Assembly (NCBI GenBank): GCA_020248915.1
Contig: JADCGP010000006.1
Coordinates: 85,195 to 149,194, forward strand
Length of the DNA stretch: 64,000 nt
DNA from: Rubrivivax sp.
GTDB taxonomy: Bacteria; Pseudomonadota; Gammaproteobacteria; Burkholderiales; Burkholderiaceae_C
Reading direction: 5' to 3'
Both the position numbers and the translations under genes were made by a program. Positions within the stretch are counted from its first letter, which is position 1. Each line of letters starts with the position of its first letter. Below the pieces are notes generated by a model, which saw only the letters and a list, made by a program, of their open reading frames with translations, had not been told where the DNA came from and made no database searches. Below are positions 30,600-39,123 of this stretch, in pieces.

Positions 30600-31601
30600 A
30601 TGAAGAGACAACTCCGCCGCGCCGCCGCTCTCCTCGCGTTCGGGCTCGGGGCGCTGGGCGCCGTGCCGGCGACGGCCGGCTACACCAGCCTCACCGTCTT
30701 CGGCGACAGCCTGTCCGACACCGGCAACATCCTGCTGTCCACTGGCGGCGCGATCCCGGGCGCGCCGTACTTCGCCGGCCGCTTCTCCGACGGACCGATC
30801 TGGATCGACGTGCTGGCCGCCGGTCTGGGGCTGCCGTCCGGGGCCGTGCCGGCGCTGGCTGGCGGCAACAATTTCGCCTTCGGCGGCGCCCGCACCGGCA
30901 CCGCGGCGTCGCCACCCGGGCTGCTGGCGCAGTACGGCGGGCTGTGGCAGCCCAGGCCGGGCGCGGCCGACCCGACCGGCCTGTACGTCGTCGTCGGTGG
31001 CGGCAACGACATGCGCGACGCGCGCTCGGCCTTCACCGGCAACTCGGCGGCCGATCAGGCGGGCCGCCAGGCCGCTGCGGCCGCCGCGGCCAACAACATC
31101 CTGACGCTGGTCGGCGCGCTGGCCGCCGAGGGCGCCAGGCGCGTGCTGATCTCCACGCTGCCCGACCTGGGCGCCACGCCCGAGGCCCTGGCCCTGGGCC
31201 TGGGCGCCGCGTCGTCGGACGCCACCGCTCGTTACAACGATCTCGTCAAGGGCATCGAGGCGACGGCCGAGGCCCTGTTCAGCGGACTTGACGTGATCAC
31301 GTTCGACATGGCGGCCGTGGCCGCGGCGGTGCGCAACGACGCGCTGACCAACGGCGGCGCGGTGTTCGGCATCACCAACGTCAGCCTGCCCTGCGGCGCC
31401 TTCCCCGGCTCGACCGGCATCGCCTGCGCCGTGTCGGCGTTCTCCGACGCGCTGCACCCGTCCGCGGTCGCGCACGCGATCATCGGCGCGGCGGCGCTGC
31501 ACGCGGTGCCCGTGCCGGGAACGCTGGTGCTCGCCGCGCTGGCGCTGCTGCTGGTGGGCGCCGCGGTGCGCCGGCAGCGCCTGCCGATGGCGCGCGGGTA
31601 G
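30600..31601 (+). CDS. GDSL-family esterase with PEP-CTERM-like sorting tail
   Basis: Exported SGNH/GDSL hydrolase of 333 residues. A signal peptide (MKRQLRRAAALLAFGLGALG... ending ATA) is followed directly by block I, VFGDSLSDTG, with the nucleophile Ser. GGGND (block III-type Asn) and DALHPS (block V catalytic Asp and His) are present. The C-terminus, VPVPGTLVLAALALLLVGAAVRR, is a short motif plus membrane segment plus basic cluster. This resembles PEP-CTERM signals that sort proteins through an exosortase, with VPVPG in place of VPEP. The ATG at 30600 has GAGG about 6 bases upstream; an in-frame ATG at 30582 is possible. Substrate is unknown, perhaps extracellular lipids or polysaccharide esters. 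Confidence 0.85.
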   Translation: MKRQLRRAAALLAFGLGALGAVPATAGYTSLTVFGDSLSDTGNILLSTGGAIPGAPYFAGRFSDGPIWIDVLAAGLGLPSGAVPALAGGNNFAFGGARTGTAASPPGLLAQYGGLWQPRPGAADPTGLYVVVGGGNDMRDARSAFTGNSAADQAGRQAAAAAAANNILTLVGALAAEGARRVLISTLPDLGATPEALALGLGAASSDATARYNDLVKGIEATAEALFSGLDVITFDMAAVAAAVRNDALTNGGAVFGITNVSLPCGAFPGSTGIACAVSAFSDALHPSAVAHAIIGAAALHAVPVPGTLVLAALALLLVGAAVRRQRLPMARG

Positions 31602-31697
31602 CCGGGCAGCGGGTCCGCGGGCCCGCTGCGAACCGGGGGCGCGGGCGGGACGGGTGGAAGCGGCGGCGCGTGCCGCCGCCCTATCATCGCCGGCCCC

Positions 31698-33758
31698 ATG
31701 AGTGCCGCGTCGCTGAATCCCGCCCAACTGGAGGCGGTGCACCATCTGGCCGGACCGTGCCTCGTGCTGGCCGGCGCCGGCTCGGGCAAGACCCGCGTCA
31801 TCACGCACAAGATCGCGCGGCTGCTGCAGCACGGCCTGGAGCCGCGGCAGATCGCGGCGATCACCTTCACCAACAAGGCGGCTGCCGAGATGCGCGAGCG
31901 CGCCAAGGGGCTGGTCGGCCCGCGCGCGGCGAAGGACCTGGCGATCAGCACCTTCCACGCCCTCGGCGTGCGCATGCTGCGCGCCGACGGCGAGCGGCTG
32001 GGCCTGAAGCCCAGCTTCAGCATCCTCGACAGCGACGACGTGCTCGGCGTGCTGCGCGACGCCGGCGGCGCCACCGACAACAAGCAGGCGCGCCACTGGC
32101 AGTGGACGATCAGCCTGTGGAAGAACCAGGGGCTCGATGCCGACGGCGCCGAGGCCGCGGCGCGAGACGACGACGAGCGCGTGGCCGCGCGCATCATGCG
32201 CCGCTACGAGGAGCGGCTCGCCGCCTACCAGGCGGTGGACTTCGACGACCTGATCGTGCTGCCCCTCAAGCTGCTCGAGCGCGACGCCGAGGCGCGCGCG
32301 AAGTGGCAGGCCGCCTTCGGCCACGTGCTGGTCGACGAGTACCAGGACACCAACGCCGTGCAGTACGAGCTGATGAAGGCCCTGGTCGGCACCGACGGCC
32401 CCCGCCACCGCAGCGGCCGCTTCACGGCGGTGGGCGACGACGACCAGAGCATCTACGGCTGGCGCGGCGCGACGATCGACAACCTGAAGCGGCTGCCGCG
32501 GGACTACCCCTCGCTGCGCGTGATCCCGCTGGAGCAGAACTACCGCAGCACCGGCTCGATCCTGCGCGCGGCCAACGCGGTGATCGCCCACAACCCGAAG
32601 CTGTTCGAGAAGAAGCTGTGGAGCGAGCTCGGCGATGGCGAGCCGGTGCGCGTGATCGACTGCGACGGCGAGGAGCACGAGGCCGAGCGCGCGGTCACCC
32701 GCATCCAGGCGCTGCGCGGGCAGCAGGGTGCCCGGTTCGCCGATGTCGCGGTGCTGTACCGGGCCAACCACCAGGCGCGCGCGTTCGAGCAGAAGCTGCG
32801 CGCAGCGCAGATCCCTTACAAGGTGAGCGGCGGCCAGAGCTGGTTCGACCGCGCCGAGATCAAGGACCTCTGCGCCTGGCTGCGCCTGCTGGTCAACCAG
32901 GACGACGACCCGGCCTTCCTGCGCGCGGCCACCACGCCGAAGCGTGGCATCGGCCACCAGACGCTCGCCGCGCTCGGCGAGTACGCGGGCAAGTGGCGGA
33001 TCTCGATGTTCGAGGCCATCTTCGCGCCCGGCCTGCCCGGCGTGCTCAAGGGCAAGGGGCTGGACGCTCTGCAGCACTTCGCGCGCGAGGTCAACGAACT
33101 CGAGCACCGCGCTCGCCACACCGCAGGCGCCGAGGACGCGAAGGCGCTGCTGCTGGAGTGGCTGAAGACGCTCGGGTACGAGCAGCACCTGCGCGACGGC
33201 GAGGACAGCCCGAAGCTCGCCGAGGCGCGCTGGAGCAACGTGCTCGACTTCGTCGACTGGATCGCCCGGCGCTGCGGCGGCCAGCTCACGCAGGAGGCGG
33301 GCACCTTCGAGAGCGAGAAGCTCACCGTGCTCGACGTGGCGCAGACGATCAGCATCATCATCAGCCTGGCCGAGCGCGGCGACGAGCAGGACGTGGTGAC
33401 GCTGTCCACGCTGCACGCCGCCAAGGGGCTGGAGTGGCCGCACGTCGTGCTGGCCGGTGTCAACGAGGGCCTGCTGCCCTTCCGCGGTGCCGACGAGGAG
33501 ATGACTGCCGAGCGGCTCGAGGAGGAACGGCGGCTGATGTACGTGGGCATCACGCGCGCACAGCGCACGCTGACGGTGAGCACGCTGAAGCGCCGCAAGC
33601 GCGGCCGCGAGACGGTGGCCGGCGTGCCCAGCCGCTTCGTCGTCGAGATGAAGCTGGACGAGGCGGTGGTGAAGGAGGACCCCCGCGAGCGGCTGCGCCG
33701 GCTGCGCGAGGAACTCGCCGCGCGCGGCGCGGCCGCGTCGCCGGCAGCGGGCCGCTGA
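31698..33758 (+). CDS. rep: ATP-dependent DNA helicase Rep (UvrD family)
   Basis: Superfamily 1A 3'-5' DNA helicase of 686 residues, the normal Rep length, acting in replication restart. Visible motifs are the Q-motif LNPAQLEAV, Walker A GAGSGKT (26-32), TFTNKAAAEM (Ia), Walker B DEYQDTN, GDDDQSIYGWRGA (III), PLEQNYRST (IV), VTLSTLHAAKGLEW (V) and EERRLMYVGITRAQ (VI). The ATG at 31698 is the first in a well-aligned position. It follows the GDSL gene by 96 bp and has no evident operon partner. Confidence 0.95.
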   Translation: MSAASLNPAQLEAVHHLAGPCLVLAGAGSGKTRVITHKIARLLQHGLEPRQIAAITFTNKAAAEMRERAKGLVGPRAAKDLAISTFHALGVRMLRADGERLGLKPSFSILDSDDVLGVLRDAGGATDNKQARHWQWTISLWKNQGLDADGAEAAARDDDERVAARIMRRYEERLAAYQAVDFDDLIVLPLKLLERDAEARAKWQAAFGHVLVDEYQDTNAVQYELMKALVGTDGPRHRSGRFTAVGDDDQSIYGWRGATIDNLKRLPRDYPSLRVIPLEQNYRSTGSILRAANAVIAHNPKLFEKKLWSELGDGEPVRVIDCDGEEHEAERAVTRIQALRGQQGARFADVAVLYRANHQARAFEQKLRAAQIPYKVSGGQSWFDRAEIKDLCAWLRLLVNQDDDPAFLRAATTPKRGIGHQTLAALGEYAGKWRISMFEAIFAPGLPGVLKGKGLDALQHFAREVNELEHRARHTAGAEDAKALLLEWLKTLGYEQHLRDGEDSPKLAEARWSNVLDFVDWIARRCGGQLTQEAGTFESEKLTVLDVAQTISIIISLAERGDEQDVVTLSTLHAAKGLEWPHVVLAGVNEGLLPFRGADEEMTAERLEEERRLMYVGITRAQRTLTVSTLKRRKRGRETVAGVPSRFVVEMKLDEAVVKEDPRERLRRLREELAARGAAASPAAGR

Positions 33759-33768
33759 GGCTCGGTCG

Positions 33769-34803
33769 CTACTGCGCCACCGGCGACGCCGGGGCGTCCC
33801 CCAGCCCGGGCGAGGCCCTCACCTGGCCCTGGGCTTCGACGATCACCGCCTCGGCGCCTGGCAGCGCCGGCAGCAGAGTCATCCCGCGCTCGCCGCCCAG
33901 CGCCAACATCGCCTCGGCCAGCGCTGCCGCGGCGAGGCCGTCTGCCGCCCGCACGGCGACGCTGCGCCCCGGCCGCGGGCCGCGGTGGTCGGGGCTTGGT
34001 TCCAGCGGCCCGGCCGCCTCGTCGGCCTCGAACCGCGTGATGGCGTCGCCCGGCCCGTGCTGCCGCTCGCGCACGATCGACAGGCAGCCGTCGGCCAGCG
34101 CCAGGCGACGGGCCGTCCCCTCTGCACCGGCCGCGTCGGCGAACGGGACGCTCCAGGGCCGGCCGCGGCGGTCGCCGAGGACGCGCGTGTGGCCGCCGAC
34201 GCTGACGATGGCGTGGGTGGCGCCACGGCGGCGCAGCACGCGCGCCGCGCACTCCACCGCATGGGCCAGCGCAAGGCCGCCGAGGTCGATGCGCAGGTCG
34301 GGCGCGTCCAGGCGCAACGTGTGCCGGTCCGGGTCGAGCAGGACGCCGCGCGCGCGGGGCGAGCCCGCGGTCGGCTCCGGCGGCGCCGGGTCCCCGGGCA
34401 GCCCGCCGCGCACCTCGGCGGGGGCCGGGCCCGCGGCAACGCGGATGTCGAAGGCGCCGCGCGTCAGCGCAGAGAGTTCGAGCGCGCGCGCGACCAGGCT
34501 GTACATCTCGGCGCTCAGCGAGACCGCGCGCTGGCCTGCCTCGCGGTTGATGCGCGAGAGCTCGCTGCCTGGTCGCAGCGGGCTGGTGACACGCTCGACG
34601 CGCAGCATCTCCTCGAGTGCGGCCGCGCACATCGACTGGCCGCAGCGCGCGTCGTAAGCCCACGCCTCGACCAGCACGGACACCCCGCCGATCGACTCCT
34701 GCCGCCGGCTCCAGCCGCCGCCCGGGGCATCGAGGGGGCCGGGCTCGGTGCGGCGAGCGAAGTCGAAACGCAGCTGGCGGGGCTGTAGGCGGGCAGTCAG
34801 CAT
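33769..34803 (-). CDS. Divergent ApbE-like protein (FAD:protein FMN transferase family)
   Basis: Protein of 344 residues with the ApbE fold order: SELSRINREAG, GAFDIRVAAGP, LRIDLGGLALAHAVE, AIVSVGGHTRVLG and LADGCLSIVRE. Active ApbE enzymes attach FMN to Thr residues of Na+-translocating or electron-transfer proteins. They carry DLGGIAKGYAVD-type and T-S-G motifs. Here the Lys of the first is replaced (DLGGLALAHAVE) and the second is not recognisable, so FAD binding or transfer may be lost. No signal peptide is seen. It is convergent with rep, 10 bp apart. No flavoprotein target lies nearby. Confidence 0.68.
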   Translation of the reverse strand: MLTARLQPRQLRFDFARRTEPGPLDAPGGGWSRRQESIGGVSVLVEAWAYDARCGQSMCAAALEEMLRVERVTSPLRPGSELSRINREAGQRAVSLSAEMYSLVARALELSALTRGAFDIRVAAGPAPAEVRGGLPGDPAPPEPTAGSPRARGVLLDPDRHTLRLDAPDLRIDLGGLALAHAVECAARVLRRRGATHAIVSVGGHTRVLGDRRGRPWSVPFADAAGAEGTARRLALADGCLSIVRERQHGPGDAITRFEADEAAGPLEPSPDHRGPRPGRSVAVRAADGLAAAALAEAMLALGGERGMTLLPALPGAEAVIVEAQGQVRASPGLGDAPASPVAQ

Positions 34804-35237
34804 GGCGAAGAGGGTTGCGTCGCGGTGGCAGCAGGGCGAGGAGGGATGGTGCCGGCTTCCGGCGGCGGCCTTGCCGCGATCTCCGGCGACCGCACCCGTC
34901 TTATCGGCGTGATGCAGCGGCGTGCCGTGACTGCACGTGCAGCCCTGCGAGCCGATGTATCCCGCGGTCGCTTCCGACGACCTGCTCCTCCGGCGACCGC
35001 CGGTCCGGCAGGCGTGACGCGGTTCACGCGGGCGCAGCACCGTCCGTGCCGACCTGTGCCGGATGTCACCCGTCGTGCCCGCGCTGGGGTCTGCCCAGGC
35101 GACGCGCCGCGGAAGCGTTGCGTTACGGTCGCAGGGTCGGCTCGCAAGGTCGGCCGCAAGGTCGCGCCTGCTGCGCCTGTCGCGGCGATGGGCCCGCCCT
35201 GCCTGCGGGGCGGCGCTGCCGCCCCCCGTGCCCGGCG
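34804..35237. other. 434-bp gap without a recognisable gene
   Basis: GC-rich stretch between the divergent ends of the ApbE-like gene (start side) and the LytTR regulator gene (stop side). The open frames in it give low-complexity Arg/Ala-rich products without ribosome sites. I see no RNA gene or clear repeat. It probably holds the ApbE-like promoter near its left edge. Confidence 0.5.
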
Positions 35238-36092
35238 CTACATGCCCTTGAACAGGCCGTTGTAGCTGCGGCTGACCTCGAGCCGCTCCGGGTGCCCGCG
35301 CACGCTGACGATCTGGCGGCCGCGCAGGTCGCGCGTGACGCCGGCGATGGCCTTGACGGCCACCAGCGTGCTGCGGTGGATCTGCCAGAACTGCTTGGGG
35401 TCGAGTTCGTCGACCAGCTCCTTGATCGGCTTGCGGATCAGCGCCTCGGTCTGTGCCGTCTGCACTCGGGTGTACTTCTCGTCGCTGATGAAGAACAGGA
35501 CGTCGTCGACCGGGATCATCTGGATCGAAGCGCCGACGGTGGCCTGGATCCACTGCAGGTAGCGCGGCGGCGAACCCTCGAGCCGCCCCTGCAGCTGGTG
35601 CAGCAGCTGCTGCAGCGGCACGCCGGGCGCCGCGTCGGCCGGCACGTCGCGGCCCTCGGCGCGCGCAGCCAGCCGGCTGCGGATGCGCGCCACGGTGCGC
35701 TCCAGCCGCTCGCGCTCGGCCGGCTTCAGCACGTAGTCGGCCACGCCCTGCTCGAAGGCTTCGACCGCGTACTGGTCGTAGGCGGTGATGAAGACGATCT
35801 CGGGTACCGGCGCGTCGTCGTCGGCGCCATCTTCCGCGGCCGGCGCCGGCAGCTGGGCGATCCGGCGCGCCGCCTCCACGCCGGTCAGGCCCGGCATGCG
35901 GATGTCGAGGAAGACGACGTCGGGGCGATGCAGCTCCACGAGCTCGACGGCCTCGAGGCCATTCCTGGCCTCGGCGACGACCTCGAGCTCGGGCCAGACC
36001 TCGGCCAGCCGGGCGCGCAGCTGCTCACGCATCAGCCGCTCGTCGTCGGCCAGCACGGCACGGGCCTGCGCCGGGTTCACGTCGGTGTTCAT
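35238..36092 (-). CDS. LytTR-family response regulator (AlgR/LytR type)
   Basis: Two-component response regulator of 284 residues. The receiver domain (about 12-145) has the acidic pair LADDERL, phospho-acceptor Asp63 in FLDIRMPG, FITAYDQYAVEAF (Thr) and DYVLKP (Lys). A linker with GVPLQQLLHQLQGRLEG leads to a LytTR DNA-binding domain (about 185-284: IQMIPVDDVLFFISDEKYTRVQT, FWQIHRSTLVAVKAI, VSRSYNGLFKGM). Its ATG overlaps the stop of the sensor kinase gene (ATGA), so the pair is co-translated. The regulated genes are not evident here. Confidence 0.93.
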   Translation of the reverse strand: MNTDVNPAQARAVLADDERLMREQLRARLAEVWPELEVVAEARNGLEAVELVELHRPDVVFLDIRMPGLTGVEAARRIAQLPAPAAEDGADDDAPVPEIVFITAYDQYAVEAFEQGVADYVLKPAERERLERTVARIRSRLAARAEGRDVPADAAPGVPLQQLLHQLQGRLEGSPPRYLQWIQATVGASIQMIPVDDVLFFISDEKYTRVQTAQTEALIRKPIKELVDELDPKQFWQIHRSTLVAVKAIAGVTRDLRGRQIVSVRGHPERLEVSRSYNGLFKGM

Positions 36093-37588
36093 GCAATCGC
36101 CTCCTCGACGGTCTTGTAGGGCACGGTGATCGTCACGCGCGTGCCGCCCGGGCTGTTCTCGGCCACCGTCAGCACGGCCTTCGGCCCGTACAGCAGCTGC
36201 AGCCGCTCGCGGATGTTGGCCAGGCCGACGCCCGTGCCGGCGGTGGCCGCCTTGCCGAAGCCGAGGCCGGTGTCGGCCACCGTCACCTGCAGCTTGCCGT
36301 GGACGATCTCGGCCTTGACCGCCAGCTCGCCGCCGTCGGCCTTGGGCTCCAGGCCGTGCTTGATCGCGTTCTCCACCAGCGTCTGGATCATCATCGGCGG
36401 GAATTCCGCCGACAGCAGGCCGTCGGGCACGTCGATGTGCGTGACCAGCCGCTCCTCCATGCGCACCTTCAGGATCTCGAGGTAGGGCCGGATCACCGCG
36501 ATCTCGCGCCCGAGGTCGCGCACGCCGCTGGCCCCGCCTGCCCCGCCTGCCTCGCGCATCGTCGGCATGCTCGCGCGCAGCAGCGCGATCAGGTTCCTCT
36601 GCATCTGGCTCGCGCGCGCCGGGTCGGTCTCGATCAGGTGGTCGATCGACGCCAGCGTGTTGAACAGGAAGTGGGGCTCGACCTGGGCCTGCATCGCGGC
36701 CATGCGCGCCTCCACCACCTGGCGCCGCAGCGACTCGGCCTCGGCCGTCTCGGTGGCCCGTGCGGCCTGGCGCTCGGCCTGCATCCGGCCCTTGTAGGCG
36801 TACTTGAGGATCGCCGAGCCGAGGATCCACAGCAGCGCGAGCTGCATCATGTACGGCCCGGGGCCGCCGTCGACGACGCGGGTGCGGGGCGCACGGTCGG
36901 CTTGACGGGCCTGCCCGGCCAGTTCGGCCAGCTCGGCCTGCGCGGAGGCTGCGTCGCGCCGGGCCTGCTCGGCCTCGCGTGCAGCTTCCTGCGCGTCGCG
37001 CGCAGCCTGCTCGGCATCCGCACGGGCCTCGCGCACGGCCGCCTCCAGGTCGCGGCGCGCCTGCTCCACGGCCTCGCGCAGCGCGCCACCGGTCGCCGTC
37101 TCGGGCAGGGTGATGCGGATGCCCTGGGCCGCCGACGCGGCGGCCGCGGCGGCGCGGCTGGCCTCCAGGGCAGCCGAGGCGGCGACGTCGGCCGCCGATG
37201 CGGCACGAGCTGCTGGCTTCGGGGTGACGCGGATGCCGTCCTGGCCGATGTCGATCTGCACGCCGACGGTGACGTCGACCGGTTTGGGCCCATCGATGCG
37301 GATCGGCAGCTTCTGCGATGCCGCGCCGCTTGCTGGCGCCTTGGGGGCGTCTGCCGTGCGGGCGGGCGGCGCCTCGGCTTGCTCGGTGACCTTCCAGGTG
37401 AACAGCGGCAGGTCCTGCAGGATCGCCACCGCGATGATCAGCAGCAGCGCATAGACGGCGAAGCGCCGCCACGACAGCCCGACCAGCCAGCTGGCATACG
37501 CGTGGTAGCCGCGCACGCTGGCGGCGGCGAAGCGCTGCCAGCGTGGCTGCCAGCGGCCGGCGGGCGGGAGGGCGGAGGGCGAACTCAT
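36089..37588 (-). CDS. LytS-type sensor histidine kinase with Ala-rich coiled-coil sensor region
   Basis: Membrane histidine kinase of 499 residues. It has one membrane segment near 43-60 (FAVYALLLIIAVAILQ) and a second near 250-262 (MMQLALLWILGSAILKYAY). Between them lie about 185 residues rich in Ala, Glu, Arg and Gln, with strong coiled-coil character (REAVEQARRDLEAAVREA). The kinase domain belongs to the His_kinase/LytS family, with the phosphorylated His in AQVEPHFLFNTLASIDHLIE and the ATP-binding motifs ENAIKHGL and DTGLGFGKA. The long coiled-coil between the membrane segments is unusual and could sense cell-wall or envelope stress. It overlaps its response regulator gene by 4 bp. Confidence 0.9.
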   Translation of the reverse strand: MSSPSALPPAGRWQPRWQRFAAASVRGYHAYASWLVGLSWRRFAVYALLLIIAVAILQDLPLFTWKVTEQAEAPPARTADAPKAPASGAASQKLPIRIDGPKPVDVTVGVQIDIGQDGIRVTPKPAARAASAADVAASAALEASRAAAAAASAAQGIRITLPETATGGALREAVEQARRDLEAAVREARADAEQAARDAQEAAREAEQARRDAASAQAELAELAGQARQADRAPRTRVVDGGPGPYMMQLALLWILGSAILKYAYKGRMQAERQAARATETAEAESLRRQVVEARMAAMQAQVEPHFLFNTLASIDHLIETDPARASQMQRNLIALLRASMPTMREAGGAGGASGVRDLGREIAVIRPYLEILKVRMEERLVTHIDVPDGLLSAEFPPMMIQTLVENAIKHGLEPKADGGELAVKAEIVHGKLQVTVADTGLGFGKAATAGTGVGLANIRERLQLLYGPKAVLTVAENSPGGTRVTITVPYKTVEEAIA

Positions 37589-37711
37589 CGGACGGGGCTC
37601 GGATGCCCGGCACTGTACCGAGCAAAGCGAGACCCGCCAGCGCCCGCCGACGGGAGCGGCGCGCCGGCCGACAGGGTGCAGCGGCGCGCGACGGGCCGCC
37701 GCGCCGCTACG

Positions 37712-37912
37712 CTACACCGCAGCGGACACCGCCGCCAGCAGCAGCGTGACGCAGCCGACGCAGGCCACCAGAAGCAGCAGGGCGCGATCGGCCCGCTCGG
37801 CGCGGGCCAGCAATTCCAGCGCGTCCGGCGCACTTTCGCACCTGGGCGCAGGCTGCCCCATCTGCATGGTCTCGGCGAAATCGCTGCGCGGCGTGACGCG
37901 GGCGAAAAGCAT
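37712..37912 (-). CDS. Small single-pass membrane protein
   Basis: Protein of 66 residues. The hydrophilic N-terminal 42 residues (MLFARVTPRSDFAETMQMG...) precede one C-terminal membrane segment (ALLLLVACVGCVTLLLAAVSAAV) that ends the protein, a tail-anchored layout. A clear GGAGG ribosome site lies 5 bases before the ATG, the best evidence that it is real. It lies upstream of the LytS-type kinase gene on the same strand, 124 bp away, and might be part of that signalling unit, but this is inference. I do not recognise a family. Confidence 0.6.
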   Translation of the reverse strand: MLFARVTPRSDFAETMQMGQPAPRCESAPDALELLARAERADRALLLLVACVGCVTLLLAAVSAAV

Positions 37913-38079
37913 CGCGGCCTCCGTGTGGCGGCCTGCATGAGCCGCCCAGGAGCCGTTATACGGCCCGGCGCGTTACGGCTCCGTTACCGCCATCCCCTGC
38001 TTTGCCGATGCCGGCCGCCCGGATCCGCGGCGAGCCGGGGTCCGCACCGACATGCCCGCCGTGCCCCGGCGCCGTGCCC

Positions 38080-38982
38080 TCACACCCCCGCGAACAGGTC
38101 GCTGCGCGCCGCCTGGGTGATCGCCGCCACGCAGGGGTGCGTGATGCGCCGCTCGACCGAGATGGCGAAGAAGTCCTCGACCAGTTCCTCGCTGCGCCCG
38201 ACCACGCGAACCTCGTACTGCGCCGAGACCTCCCCTTCCAGCACCGTCGGTGCCAGGAAGATGCCGCGTCCCTCGCGCCCGAAGGCCTTCATCAGCGCAC
38301 CGTCGTCGAACTCGCCGACGATGCGCGGAGCGAGTCTCTCGCGCGCGAGCCACGCCTCGAGCTGCTGCCTGACCGGGCTCGTGGCGGAGTGCACCAGCAG
38401 CGGCTGGCCGTCCAGGCAGCGCGGGAATGGCCCGCCCAGGCGCGCCATCAGCGCCGGGGCGGCGAAGAAGCTCATCGGCGTGCGCCCGAGCTCGTGGTTG
38501 AAGGCCTTCACGCTGACGCGGCGCGACAGCGGCTCGTTGGCGATCACGAGGTCGAGCCGGTGCAGCGCCAGCTCGGCCAGCAGGTCGGCGTACTTCCACT
38601 CGTGGCAGACCATGCGCACCGGCTCGGTCAGGTTCAGCGCCGGCTCGAGCAGCCGGTAGGCCACGGACTTGGCCACCGAGTCGGCCACGCCGACGCGGAA
38701 CTCGAGCACGCGCTCGTCGGCGCCGCGCGGCCTGCGCAGCGCGTTCTCCAGCTCGTTGCCGAGGGCGAAGATCTCGTCGGCGTATTTCAGCGCCGTGCGT
38801 CCGTCGTCGGTCAACTCGAGCTGGCGCCCCGCCTTGCGGAACAGCTTGCGGCCGAGGCGGTCTTCCAGCAGCTTGATCTGGCCGGAAAGCGTTTGCGGCG
38901 TCGTGTGCAACTGCTCGCCAGCGCGGACGATGCCCCCGGCGCGCGCGGCCATCCAGAAGTAGTGCAGGTGCTTGAAGTTCAC
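38080..38982 (-). CDS. LysR-family regulator, NhaR-like
   Basis: Transcription regulator of 300 residues. The N-terminal winged helix (NFKHLHYFWMAARAGGIVRAGEQLHTTPQTLSGQI) has the HYFW...TPQTLS signature typical of NhaR rather than of general LysR proteins. The substrate-binding domain follows (about 95-300). NhaR activates Na+/H+ antiporter and osmotic-stress genes; no antiporter gene is in the window. The start is a GTG with GGGAGGG 4 bases upstream. It is divergent from the Rrf2-family gene, and the AT-richer space between them carries short repeats. Confidence 0.88.
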   Translation of the reverse strand: MNFKHLHYFWMAARAGGIVRAGEQLHTTPQTLSGQIKLLEDRLGRKLFRKAGRQLELTDDGRTALKYADEIFALGNELENALRRPRGADERVLEFRVGVADSVAKSVAYRLLEPALNLTEPVRMVCHEWKYADLLAELALHRLDLVIANEPLSRRVSVKAFNHELGRTPMSFFAAPALMARLGGPFPRCLDGQPLLVHSATSPVRQQLEAWLARERLAPRIVGEFDDGALMKAFGREGRGIFLAPTVLEGEVSAQYEVRVVGRSEELVEDFFAISVERRITHPCVAAITQAARSDLFAGV

Positions 38983-39006
38983 GGCACCCTCCCGAAGGTA
39001 CGAGAT

Positions 39007-39050
39007 TATCGAAGTGATCTTCCTATAAGTTCGAATTTACGCGAAGTGAT
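39007..39050. promoter_or_regulatory. Operator-like repeats between the LysR and Rrf2 genes
   Basis: CGAAGTGAT occurs twice as a direct repeat (39010-39018 and 39042-39050, 32 bp apart, about three helical turns). The first copy is embedded in a near-palindrome TATCGAAG-TGAT-CTTCCTATA. The region is AT-rich against a very GC-rich background, as expected for a divergent promoter. Confidence 0.45.
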
Positions 39051-39123
39051 GATGTCCCTAAATTGCGTGTTGTCGTACTTCCCCAACCTGCCCTCCGAGT
39101 CCAACCCCCCGGGAGCAAACACC

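Noticed and set aside
30384..33443. Minus-strand frame of about 1,000 codons opposite rep and the GDSL gene
   Set aside because: Antisense shadow of rep, whose seven helicase motifs are all visible on the plus strand.
34825..35265. Plus-strand 146-codon frame in the gap after the ApbE-like gene
   Set aside because: Arg/Ala/Gly/Pro-rich product without ribosome site or recognisable domain.
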